64,000 nt of DNA from Zonotrichia leucophrys gambelii. Lineage: Eukaryota > Chordata > Aves > Passeriformes > Passerellidae. Shown here piece by piece: positions 34,200-47,490 of the stretch (its first letter is position 1; every line of letters starts with the position of its first letter). Made by a program: the position numbers and the translations under genes. Under the pieces are notes generated by a model. That model worked only from the letters and a program-made list of their open reading frames with translations, ran no database searches and was not told the DNA's origin. The stretch is from positions 46,847,229 to 46,911,228 of the forward strand of contig NC_088169.1 in assembly GCF_028769735.1 (NCBI RefSeq). Direction: 5' to 3'.

Positions 34200-37100
34200 T
34201 GGAGAATTTCAGTCACGTTGCTCCTGGCTTTCTCCAGGCAGAGAATCCTTTTAAAGAGTAAAACACCGTAAGGGACTTGCTAAACTTCAAATACTGATTT
34301 GGTGTGCTTTGTAGAAAATGCCCACCTTTGGGATCTGTGAGGAGAAAACAGACAAGCATACACATTGCAATAGGTGTGCTCTTAAAAGTGAGGCAGAAGC
34401 CTGATTCCAGGTATTCATGAAGAATTAAACATGGGGAATACATCATTCCTCCAGAATCCTTTATCACTGTGGAAAAATCTGCAGTCTCCTAGAAAATACC
34501 TTGAAGTTTGGTTGTGGAGCTCTGAAAATGGCATGGCCTGCTTAACTACACAAACCATTCCTATTTCAAGGACCCTTCTTTATTCCACCTTGCTGCTTCA
34601 TTAGACAGATTGTTCTGCCAGGATGCTCTGTGTAAGACAAAGTGATGACAGTAGAGGCACTACTTTGCCATTGTGCAATCCACTGTTGAATATTTTGAGA
34701 AGAAAAAACAAATGCACTTACATATGGGCCAGTAATTCTGTCCTTGGGAGGCCATCAAATTTACCTTAGAAATAGTCAAAAATAACCTGTTTGGAAATGA
34801 GCTAGTGCACCCTTAGAAGACTCCCTAAGTCTAGCTGCCTTCTTTGTGATATTGTAGTGATGAAATTGAGTAACTGAGAAAATTGAGAACACATCCCATG
34901 CTAAGAATAATAATAATTACATTAGAAGCACTGTAATGGAAGTTAAGATAAAGTGCACAATAAATTAAAACGTCAAATCGCTGACTGAGATCAGACATGC
35001 ATGCATTTCAGAGAATATAATGCTAAATATGTAATTTTAATTTGTCATCATTGAAAAGTAGCATAAAGTTGGAAATTTGCTCATTTAGCTTCCTAAAAAG
35101 GCCAGTTCACTGGCATACCTGTATAGAAATGTCAATTCAATTGAAATGTTGAAGACATGTATTTATCACTCTGTTTCTAGGTTGTGGGGAAATGACAAAA
35201 TGGAATTTTCTATGTCATTTTCTGAATTTAACATTCACAGGATTCTTTCTTCCATCTTGCAGACACTTGCCCTTAAGACACATATCTCACCCAACTCTCT
35301 GAGATGACGTAATAAGTACCAGGCCTCGAATTACAGTGCTTATCTTATTTACTCATGTAACACTTCCATGATTATTTTTATCAAACAAAACACTCAACAA
35401 AAAAGAAGCGTAAAAGAAAGCAAAGGGATTATTGAGAATGTTTTGAAGAGGAGTGGAGTTCAAATATATTACATATGTTCAGTTGTACTGCATTAACAGC
35501 AATAACCAAAACCTAAATGCTTTATTCACTGAGAATGACTGTCATGATATTATTTTAACATTGGAAGCCTGTAAGATGTCCATGCTGTGTCATAATGGGT
35601 GTTTTTTCCCTGCTAACTTAAGAATCTTGTAACTTCAAGTGTAGTATATATCACATTAAGTTACTTATTGCTTAATCATCACAGCAAAGGCATTTCTGTT
35701 CTTTCAGAAAGAAAGAGATTTATTATTTAGCTAGTTAAAAAGGGTTGTTTGTGGTTTGTTTTTGTTTCTGCAAACACTTCAACTAAGAATAGCTAGAATT
35801 TAAACTGTTGCCATAGAAATCCATGCCTTTATACATGGTAGCCTCCTGCATGCCATTGCAGAAGAGTGAACAGAATTCTAGAAGCAACCTGAAAAAATTT
35901 TAAATTCATACCCGAGGTGATGTGTGTCATTTTGAGAAAACGTGTGCTGTTGGAACTGCATAAAAATGTGTTATTATGTTGCTTTACTAAATGTATTGGC
36001 TGTGTCAGGTTATTTTATAACTTCAATGCAGTTGCATTCAAAATACAGTTTCAGATCTGATTGCAAACTAAGTGATGTAATCTTTGAGGGGGTTTACTGT
36101 TCGGTTAGAGTTTTGAGTTTTCTTCTTAGTGTTTTTTTAATTTAGTTTTGGGGTTTTTTTAGCAAGAGTGGGGGCAGATGTCATCTGATGTAGAAGAAAA
36201 GGCTTTGTGTACTAGTCTTTACTCAGGTAGAAAAGCTGTGAACTACACAAAGTGAACATTTCACATTTTTTCAAAACTCATTTGGGTGAAAATTAGGGCA
36301 GAAAGAGGTTGAAAAATGCTCATCTTTCTCAACAGAATAATTTCTACCTTCCATTATCTATGAAATGATTTTTAGGTCTCACAAATATGAAAGATTCCCA
36401 AAGAAAAATGACTCTAAGTAAAGTTAAAAACTCTTTCCCATTGTATTTTTGTCAGTGATTTCTTAAGCAGCAAAAGACAGCAGGAATTTGTTTGAGATTA
36501 AATGAAAGACCTTTAAATTGCTCTTTTTCTTTTCTGCATAACCTTCTCCAAGGCTTCATCTGGGGGCTCTCTTGGAAAATGATACACAAGATATAGTCAG
36601 ATCTTTAACATCTTTACTTTTTCTTATATTTGGAGTTTGAATCTACATGACAGTTGTTTTGTTCTGTACCAAACTCTGTAATTTTTTGAATTATTTGAAT
36701 CAGTCAGAGAGATTTTGGCTACATTTTTATTCACACATAATCAAAAATGGGCACTCTTAGATGTTAAAGGACCTCATTAGGTAGATCCTCCTGTATTAGT
36801 AAAGTTCCCAGAGATGTATACAAATAAGATGGGAAGCAGGACAATTTCTGTGGCTGAATATTATTCAATGTGCTTGTGCACTCCAAATTTGTGGGACTTT
36901 TTGTGATTTATGGAACAGAAATTCCCAGGCATTGGGCAGGACTTCAGAGTATTTGACTACTGCACACATGCCTTTTTTTTTGTATTTGAGAAGTCAGAGG
37001 GTGAAGAATTAATAGGTTATGTTAGTAAGATATGGTTGTCCTAATAACATGCAGATATTTCTGTTATCTTTTTTAAATTATCAATCTGTTGAAACTGTAT

Positions 37101-40100
37101 TAGAAGTATGGATGCCACCAATGAAAATCACAAGAATCATTTTATTTTACTCCGTTTTCCCCAGAGCAATATTGGCCCTGGAGGAAATGGGGACAAAAAA
37201 TGTTGCAAATGTATTATATTAAATTACATTCATTATGATTATGTTTAGCAACAGTACCTCAATGGGTTAATTTGTAACAGAAGATGATATTTAACATAAT
37301 ATCTGTGAGTTTCAGAAACTTTTATAATTGTATCTTTTTGGGTTAAGAAATATAAATGAGATACCTCAGTATTACTTCTCCAAGATTAATTACCAGGTCA
37401 ATGAACATATTGTCATGCTGAATGATTCCATTTACTAGTTAAAGTTTCTGAATCAATTTTTGTGAATACTTCCTATATACATTCTTCAGTCATGTGAGAG
37501 AAGGACAAAGTTACAGAAAGTCCCCTGGAAGGAATAAATTTCTTGCAGCATACACTTGAGGATTAAAATCGAAAATTCATCGCAAAGAATGGACAGAAAA
37601 AGCCCATTGTAGAATACATTCAGTTGAGTCTAGGTGAATGACTGCTTAAACTACCATTATTTATTGGTATAAGTGGCACAAAGTGCCGTGGGCAGAAAGC
37701 ACTGGCTCCATGGAAACATTGGTATCATCAGAATTCCTCAATACTTCTCCTGTTCTGTTAGGTAGTCAGATTGATTCCCTTCAGCTACTTTCCAGCTAAG
37801 CCACTGGAACAAATTCTCTTAGCTATTAATGACTTTTGATGATGTCATGAGCATTCAGACAGACCCCTCAAGCTTTGGTCTCAAAGCATGTCTAACCATG
37901 GGTTGTCATATTTGGTTTGTGTTACTTTATTTCATTTCTGAATCAACTGCATCTCTTGCAAGTAGAATTTAAGCAAACAGGACACATTAAAATGTGGCTT
38001 GAAGAAAACAAAAGAATGTGAAGATAACGGTTCTTTTTCCTTTAAATGAGGATTCAAATATAAAAACGGGCTGGTACAATATAGAATTCTATGAATAAAT
38101 TAAGAAGCAGTATAATCTGGTGGAAAAAATTAGGAATATGACTCATTTTCTGGATTACTATCTGACCTGGAATTAGGAGGTATATTTCTCACCTAGTTTG
38201 ATGGGCTTGAATGAGTTGCCCTAACAGTCAGTAGTGCCCTAAGAGGTGTCCTGGAGTATCTGAAGTGTGTGCATGAGACTAATAGACACAAAAAATTAAC
38301 TAGGGCACACCAGAATATTTCTGGACTGGCACCTGGACTCTAGGATACATTGAAATAGGAGTAGACACCTGTGTGGGAACAACTGAATTGAATTCCTGAT
38401 CTACCCTGGGAGCCGAGTGGAGTGGCTCACTTGGTACCCATAAGTAATTTGAAATAACTTGATTCAAATAGGTAATTCGAAACATCTTGGTGTCTGATGT
38501 GCTGACAGAAAAGACTCAAGGCTTGTAGGACATATGATCAGCTGGGGGCCAGCAAGGTACTTTAAGACACCCCAAATGCACTGCGTGTCTATAGACATGC
38601 AGAGGAGTAGCCCAATGAGCTAAAGGTAGCTCAGTTACATACACCTGTACTGCAGGTAATGAAATGCATTTGAGAATTGAACCAAACTCTTGAAACTACA
38701 TTAAATAGATTATATCAGACATGGTTTGCTGAGACATGACAATTTTTAAAGGATGGCCATTATTTTTTAGAGGTTATCACTAAATAACATGAGAGGGATA
38801 TATGCGTACTTCCTACTCTTTCCATCCATTTTTCTACCTTGGATTTTATTTTTGTCTTTCTAAATTACTGGCTCTTTGACTTTGGGATTGCATCCTAATA
38901 GTTGTTTTTGGATGGGACATCTATTTTAGCCAATGCCATTAGAAATTGTTATAGTACGTAGTAGCTATAATAGTAACCTCTTAAAGTAATATAGGGCTCA
39001 GGAAGCAAAAGTATAACAACAACAACACAAAAATCCTGACAGTTATTGCTGATACCATAATAATAAATAACAGGTTCTTCGGTCAAGCTTGAAATACAAA
39101 TGAGGAATACAGTACTCCAGGGTTATAGTCATTATTGAAGTCATTAAGCTCATCACAATGAAAGATAAATGCTACAAATGGATGAGAAAATGCAGTGGAA
39201 AGTGTTTCAGAAAAAAAAAAAAGAAAGTCTGGTTTATGAAAATAGAATGCAAAACTGTTAAGTGGATTGTCACAGGAGGCTTGAAAAGGGAAAAATATAA
39301 TTTAATTATGGACACACAGCAACGACTTATTCACATGAGAGATCTTTAAGGGCAGACAGATGGTAGGAAAGTTTTAAGTGCAGGATGTAGAATATGTAGC
39401 TAGACCCTAGAGACTATTACTCAATTGCCCAGGATAAATATGGCACAACAAGGTTGGCAGCATTGTGTACTGGGCACTTTGCAAGCAATAAGGACTTCTA
39501 GACAGAAATGACAAAACATAGCTTGGGCACAAAATGGGAGAATGAAAATACAAAAAAGTATGGGATTATTTTTTTCACTGTTGTAATTTGGGAAGCAAAT
39601 GTTTCAAAAGGAGGTAGCTTGTTTGTAAAGGTTGTTTTTTGAGGTGTCTTTACTGTGAAGTTGTCTCTATCTTAGCTAGCTTATTAAGGAAATATTGACA
39701 AATGGGGTGGTGAAGATCATGGTAGTTGAAAAAAAGTGTAGGTATGAAATTCTTATCCTTGGCTGGAAGCATTCCTCAGAAAGCAAGGTCAATAGATATG
39801 TCTAGACTGCCAAGATAGAAACAATTTTCTAAATTTTGGGGTACATTTTCACTGTTGCAATAACCTTAGATCCCTACCAGAAATAGTGTTCTGCCCAATG
39901 ATATGTGTGGCAGGGAATAGTAATATTAATAGTAGTAAAAATAACGAAGATACCTTTTGCATTTAAGGGTTTTCTGGTTTGGGGCTTTGTTTGTTTGTTT
40001 GTTTCCTCTCTACCTTTTATTTTTTTATGTTTTAATTTAGATATATATATATTTTAATGTAAGAACATGATGCAGAAACAAAACATGTCAGAATAAGAAT

Positions 40101-43100
40101 GAACAAAAAGAAAGCACTAAATACAATGTTAGGCCCTGCAGATTTGCTGAAATTTTTCAGAGAGAAGAACTGCTGGTCTGAACAACAGAGTGAAAGATGT
40201 TATTGACATTGGCTAAGAGCACACATGGGAAAAAGAATCATGCTCATTTTTGAAAGGTCTTTCTATGGCTGTGCTGCTATTAATGAAAGATGATCATAAC
40301 TAACTAAAATTTTAGTGTAAGACAATACTCCTCTGCAACTACATAAATCAGAATGTATATTTAGAGCAATGATTAGACTGTTGATTTGGTAATAAGGCAA
40401 TATTAAAATTAAGCTAAGAAAGGAGTTGTTCTTATTACAGATCCATGAATTGCTGTCTGCCCAAACTTATTAGCTCAGCTGCAGACACGTATATTAAATT
40501 AAGCCCATTTTTCCTTTGAACAAATTAATAGCATTCATAAATTCCAATCTGAATAATAAATTCAAGGATTCTTAGCTACATTCTCACTGTACCTGAGCAT
40601 GTCCATTATGTTACATGGATGAATTAGGAATGGAACAAAAGTGAAGAAAATATTTATTAATGAGGTTTAGAAATATGCTATGTATTTTAAAGGATCAGTT
40701 CTAATTAGAAATGTTGCATCATTAGCAGAATTCTGGTCAGATAATGTGATCTGGTTGATTTACATGGATCTCATTTCTATAGATTGTTTTGCGAAAGCAA
40801 TACATTTCTCAATACAAAGCAAAATTTTCGGGGAAAAACATTGAATAAAGAATGCTAACTTTAAGTAAGGTTGATACTACTAGTATTAATGGAACCATAA
40901 TCACATCTAATATGGTACAGAAAGTACATGGAAATTATCAAAATATATGTGTCATTAGAACATCTATTTTTTGTAGACAAAATCTCATTCACTGTAAGTT
41001 TCTGTAGTTTTAATTGAATAATACTATTTTTCCCTATGTCCGAATTTACCAAAATAAGAAAAATTGCTCTTGTAGGGAGAAAAAAGGCTGTTACAAATCC
41101 CTCTTATGTCTGGATTTATGCGGAATCAATGCAGGATCAAATTTTCATACAGTAGTAAAAGAAGAAGAAAATTTAGAAAATATGAGTGTGACATAGGTCC
41201 TTTTGCATCAGACTGAGTGCCCCATAACTGTTTGACAGGAGCAGGACCCTTTATTATGCTAAACTAACAAAAGCAGAATGTGAGTAAAGTCAAACACTGG
41301 AGCTATAATCCGTAATAGATAATCCATGATGGAGAATTCCTACTGAATAGCTACTCTTTCATAACTTAGCTCTTTTTCATAGCTCTCAACCAGCTCAGTC
41401 CAAGGCAAAACTGTTACAGAAGGGACAAGCCCTTGGCAATGTGAACATGAGCCAACTTGTACTTGGATGTTGAGCCTATGATTTAATTCTGTTTCTTGCT
41501 CATTTAGAAGTGTGAATATCCACAGTGTATCTCCTGTGGTCTCAGTGTTTGGGCCAGAGATTCATAGATGGGCTTAAAAATTGTAGGCTTTGTTGTTGTT
41601 TTTGTTGGTGTTTTTGTTGTTGTTTTCCTTTCTTCTTTCTGCAGTTGATTATGCAATTCTCTCTCAGAAATTCTGTTGTATCTCTAGAAAAACTTTCGAT
41701 CTCCCTGCCTTTTCCTCTGACTGACATTGGACAAGTAGACTAGAATACAGCAATGAGAAATTTTATGTAATGAAATAAATTTTAAAAATATTTTTTCCTT
41801 TTTTCTTTTTTTCTTTTTTTTCTTTTTTTTTCTTGCCAAGTGTACTAATACTCTGTGTCAGACTAGAGGAATGGTTTGTTGTCTTAATTTAAATTGCTGC
41901 AGTTATGACCAACAGCAATTCGTACACAATCATGTCCTCTTTGAACTCAAGGCAGATGTTTGGGACTGGATTCTAAAAAGGGTTTCAACATCATTTGAGG
42001 TGTGCATGCTTAGGTGGAATTCAAGGCATCCTGGGATACCTGAGGTATCTGTCCATGGTTAATACATCTTCTATTCTGAACTGGCAGCTGGAATTCAGGC
42101 AAGACACTTTAGCATACCTTAAGTGTTACAGATGATTATGTTAAAGCCTTTTAAGTGTTCCCCAGCTGAAATGTAACAGCTGTATTGCGAGCACATGAAT
42201 TTACACATCAGTCTGTAACTGAATTGCAGCTTCTAAGGTTGGGTGAGTTAAATCACAGCTAAGCTATTTGACTTTTATATTGCTAGAGATAAGTGTGATG
42301 AATCTCACACTTGTGAATAACATTCTGAGGATGGAACTTTCAATTAAAAATAAGAACACACATATTAAAGAAGGCAGCCAAAGAGTATCCTTCAAATATT
42401 TTTTCTGCTGTCAAATCATATTTTATTAAAAGAAAACCAGAATATTATAGATAATACAAACAATTGATTATTTTTAATAATGTTTGCTGCTGTATTGGGA
42501 CACAGACAAATCTATAGAATAGCTTTTAAAATTTTACACCATTTTAATAATTGATCTTACATTACTTCAAATCAAAAGGTAGGATAATATCCTAATAACA
42601 ACAATAGCAACAATAAAAATGAGGCTTTTTTTTTCCTGCTTCCCAAGAGTGTTTCTCTACTGGTTTCAGGAGGACATCCTCAATTTAGTATCATAGAAAT
42701 AGATAAGAAAAAACCAAAGAATATCAGCCAATTTATTTTCAATATATCATGGTACATTAATTATGAAATAAAATAAAAACATATGCACTATTGTCTGAAG
42801 TAAACATGTAATGTTTTTCTGTTTTACTAATGTCAGCCCAAAAAAATCAGTGAACAGGGAGAAAGATGAAAATAATTAAATCCAATTCCTTCTTAGAAAA
42901 GTAGACCTGTTAATTTAGTTGTGACTGAAAATTAGACACCAAGGACTTTGCTGTAGTATCTGAGTTTGTAGAATGAGTCTAGTTCTAGTTAGAATCCATA
43001 AAACACACAGATCAATACAACCACAATTGACACTAATTGACAAGCCAAATTGACAGTATTGAGACAGAGGTCAAGAAACCAGATACTAACTCTTTTTTTC

Positions 43101-46100
43101 TTCTCCCTTCCCTCACTATGACGAATGGGTTCTGACAAAAGTTCTAACTTTCTGAAAACAGGGGTTATATTAATCAGATAAATAGATATGCCTATTAAGT
43201 TTTTTTATTAATTCAGTTTTGAAGATGAATTTCAGTGTATTCCTTCTGCTGGAATTTTCCCAGCTGTGGTGAAGAGTTCTCCTGCTGAGCAAATCACCTT
43301 TGTCTTTCCATACAGTCAGTGGGGAGAAATGGGAACTGTTCAGGTTCATGCAACATTTTGGGAAGCAAAGAGCATTTCAGCTGTAGACATAGACACCAAA
43401 TTTGGCCAACTAAATAATGTGAGATGGGTGTAAACTTCTGTGTCTAAACTCTTACTACAGTCATCAAAGGAACTGCCATTATATAGAATAGAGAAAATAG
43501 AGAATAGAAAATAGAGAGTCTCAGATCAGTTTAAACAGAACTTAACACAAAACTCTACTTTTAAATGTGGTATTATTTTGGGTTCTTTGCGATATCCAGC
43601 AGGGCCTCTAGCTGCCATTTGAGAAACTTACAGTTCTTGTACAGGTGCTAGTTGATATCTGTTAACTCCATAAGTATCCTGGTTGTCTGATATATTGACA
43701 TATATACGTCTAGGACATCTCAAACCTGCTGTTTATGCTTTGGCCAAGATAAAGTTTTTCATCGACTGTATATGGAACCTAGATCCTTAGTTCACATTTG
43801 GACACCTATGTTTGCAATTTTGAATCTCTAAATAAGCCTTATCCATATTTAGAAAGAGATAAAGCATGTTTTAAAAGTTTTATTTCTTTCCATTCACTCT
43901 AACAGGAATCTAGGGCACCTAGTCTAAATATATGACTACGACCATAAACAGCTGCATTTCCTCAAATTAATTCCACACTTTGAGTCTTTGGCTTGGACCA
44001 TCTATTCCTTTGCTGTAAAATAGCAGTGTCAATGACCTACCTGAAAGGAGACAAGAGGATTCAGGTGTCTGAAATCTCTTTCTTACCCCTTGGAATTTCC
44101 ATGGAATTCTGGAAAATACCAGCCTCATAGCCATCTGAGTTCTCAGACCCCCAGGGAATCTTTCCTCTCTTCAAGGAGTCTGTCTCCATCAAGAAATGGC
44201 CCTATTGAGCACAAACATCCTTGCTCTGGATTAGTCTTGGTGGAGAAGGAGGCAGGGTGGGAAGGGGGAATAATATAGAAGTTTTAGCTCTTAATATCTC
44301 TGAGATATTAAAAGCACAAATTAATATTTGAAAATACCTGGAAGTAGCTTCCTGTCTTAGGAAGAGCTCATATATACAGAAATGCCACGTTAATTCTAAA
44401 GAAATCATGAGGATGGCTGATAATGAGACCATTCTTTTGCTCCTTTATTGCTACTATTCCTCGTAGTATTTATTGCACAAAATTGCATATTATTACCCCA
44501 AATTCCATACTGAAGAAAAGGTTGAAAATTGCTTCTGAAACTAATATTGAAGTAATAAGAAGGATTAGTAGAGATCTCAACAGACTTAAGAACAAATTGT
44601 TTAGAGTCAAAACTAATAAGAAAGTTCCTTTGCATGATTCAGAAACAAATTGTTAAGCACATTTTTAAGTCAAAGTCATTAGAAATATCTTTGAATTTAT
44701 AGTAATTGACTATATGCCCTGTTATCATCTGTCAGATTTAAAAGATTGCAAGAATCAGAGTTCAAATGAGAATGAATGGGCTTAAGTTATTTAGCTTTAG
44801 AAATGCTAGTGATTGTTTTAAATAAAGTCAGTATTGTCATTTGCCTTCTGTCTCTCATGAATAAGGCTGTACAACATAACCACTATACATAATTTATAGA
44901 TAATGATTTGAAAAAAATCAACTCCCCAAAAGTCTGCATTGAAATGAAATTTTCATTTGAAGAAATGTCTGAGAAGGGAGAAGCAAAATGAGGAATTTCA
45001 TGCTGGATTTTTCACCACATTAGGCATCTGTGTGTAGCAAACAAAAACAGCTCAAGTTTTTATCCCTAATTGATTCTGATTCGTGGTAAATTATGCATAT
45101 GAACATAGTTCTGTAAGCAAGTTTTAATTATTTTTCATGTTAATATAATACTTTAGACTAGATATTGCACATGACTATTATATTTATCATAACATTATCT
45201 CATCAGATTCACTGTGTTACTAAAATTTTCATTGAATTGCCCTATAGAATGGCAGAACAATTTCAATTTATTAATTTTTCTCTTATTTATCCATCTCTAT
45301 CAAAGTAAAATTTCAATTTTGAAACTTTATATAATTGAAACCTTATTGTCATATAATTTGTGGAATAAGCTAATTGAAAACTGGGTAGATCCTGATGCAG
45401 TTTTTAAACCATATGTTACATTTCTACCTTTTCCCAGTATTTTGAAGTAGTCACGTGGGAAACCAATGGCAACACATAGATGAGTCTTCAAAAATATGGA
45501 GGAACATTTTTATCTTGTTGGTTCAACAGGCATTAGGATAATATTAATACATTAGTGCCCAACCCACAAGTTGCATTACAAAATGGAAATTTTAATTTTG
45601 TGTTCCAAGTTTGAGCAGAGTCTGAATTTTCAGACCACATGCATAGGCAAGGCTAATTCAAAAGCAATGTCACTTTGGTACATATATATAATAGAAAATC
45701 ATATCAAGTAAATACAGAGTTTCAACTCAAAGGCAGTAATGAGATCAGTAAGAGAATGGAGAAAGGTAAACAAATGGCATAGCATTAAAGTTTAAAAAAT
45801 TTAAGGTTAATACTTTTTAAATTGCCAGACAATTGGAGCAGGATTTAACTTCTTCCACAATCACTTTCTTCCTACTGATCTTTACATAAGAATGTTGTTT
45901 AACATGCCTTTAGTGTATTGCACACCCACCCACACATAAAATATGGTAATCTGATTTTACTTTGATGTACAGTTCTGTAAATTGGCATTCAAATCAGGGA
46001 GTGTGAGACTCACTAATAGTAGAATTGACTTATGCATATGTATGGTATTTTGCATTAATGGGAAAATCAGTATAAAAGAGGTCTAATCAAAGTTAATACT

Positions 46101-46761
46101 CTGGTTGCTTGGCCATGGTAATACCATAGTCTGTTATTCATTGCATAATCAAAAATTCCACACATTCAGTGCAAGAAATGCAGTAATGATGGGCAAATCT
46201 TTAACCAATAGATTCTGCTCTTAGTTAATTCCTAGAGTTGAATTATATTAAAATAATATCTAGAGCATTTGTTTTGAATTAGAGCTGATAGTTATGCATA
46301 TTCTGACTGGTGAGAAGGGTGTGTTCTTCAGAAACTAAGTTGCTTCTTCTTATTTTGGGAACTGAATAGCTATTCAGCTAAGAAATGTTTTTTCATGTCA
46401 GAATTGTGAAATAAAGCAACTAAATGAGGACCCTAATGTATGTGCCTAGCACTATTTAAGATATTTTAGAATAACTGAGAAATGTACATAGGGATGGCAG
46501 ATGTGCACAGGTCTGAAGAGAACTTTTTATCATTCTTGAGAAAAAGATGGAGACCAGAGATCATGTCCTAGGACACCTAAAATGTCACTGACCCCTATGT
46601 AAATGCACTTGAATGAAAAGGACACTGACATTATTATCAGTTTGTTCAAAACACCTGTCCCAAGTCCCTGAACATCAAGATCCAGACTGAGGGAAAATGG
46701 TATCTGCCATGGTAGAAGAAGGTCCAGTTTGAGACAACCTGAAGAATATATTTATATACAC
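34200..46761. other. Gene desert, AT-rich
   Basis: No gene or full repeat is recognised. Low-complexity T/C tracts lie near 41796-41833 and a short GTT run near 41590-41620. A perfect 10-bp palindrome with a one-base centre sits at 44291-44311. Stretches 40690-40850 and 42060-42310 are non-repetitive and could be conserved elements, without proof. Open frames are all short. Confidence 0.55.
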
Positions 46762-47490
46762 AGATCCACGGGACCTGATGAGGTGCATCCCTCAGGTGGA
46801 TGCTGAGGGAACTGGCTCATGCAGTTGCCAAGCCACATTGCTCCCATTTTTAAAAAGTGCACCAAAGAGGACCTGATCAGTTGATCTCATTTCTGTGCCT
46901 GCCAAAATCACAAAGCACAAACTCCTGGAAGGTACGTAGAAACACATGGGAAACAAGGAGATGATTAGAGAAAAGGAAAATTCTGCTTGACGAAGCGATT
47001 AGCCTTCTATGGTGGAATGACTGCATCAGTGGACAGGGAAAGTGCTACTCTTGTCATTCTGTCTGGACTTCTGTAAAGCCTTTGGTGCCATTCTCCATAA
47101 AATCCTTGTCACTAAATGCAGAGGTGTGGGCTTGACAGATGGACTGTTAGATGGATAAGGAATTGGCTGGATGGCCATGTCCAAAGAGTTACAGTCAATG
47201 GCTCAGTGTCCAAGGGCAAAATCAAGCTGTGTCCTTGAAGGGTCCACACTGGGACCAATACAATTTATTGTCTTCAGCAATAATGTGGACAGTGGGATTG
47301 AATGAGCTCTCAACAAATTTGCAGATGACGTCAAGCTGACTGGTGCAGTTCACAGGCTTGAAGGAAGGCTTGCCATCCACAGAAACCTTGAAAAATGTGA
47401 ACCTCATGAAAGACAACCCGGGTCATGGTAAGGCAGCTGAAGCTGTGATCTTTAAAACTCCCTTCCAACACAAAATATTCTATTTTATGA
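46762..47490 (+). mobile_element. CR1 fragment from the reverse-transcriptase region, degenerate
   Basis: The segment follows CR1 ORF2 in order, with 'gggacctgatgaggtgcatcc' words near 46780. An RT stretch encoding a broken RNWLDG...[12 protein letters not shown] motif lies near 47150-47210. A FADD-type catalytic box (F-A-D-D-V-K-L, at about 47320-47338) follows. It is then joined to a short CR1 3' tail ending '...ccttccaacacaaaatattctattttatg'. The part between the RT and the 3' end is missing. Stops and frameshifts make it inactive, and it is older than the copy at 60.7 kb. Confidence 0.85.

Noticed and set aside
44291..44311. Small palindrome with 10-bp arms
   Set aside because: Short AT-rich palindromes are expected by chance in tens of kilobases; nothing else supports a function.
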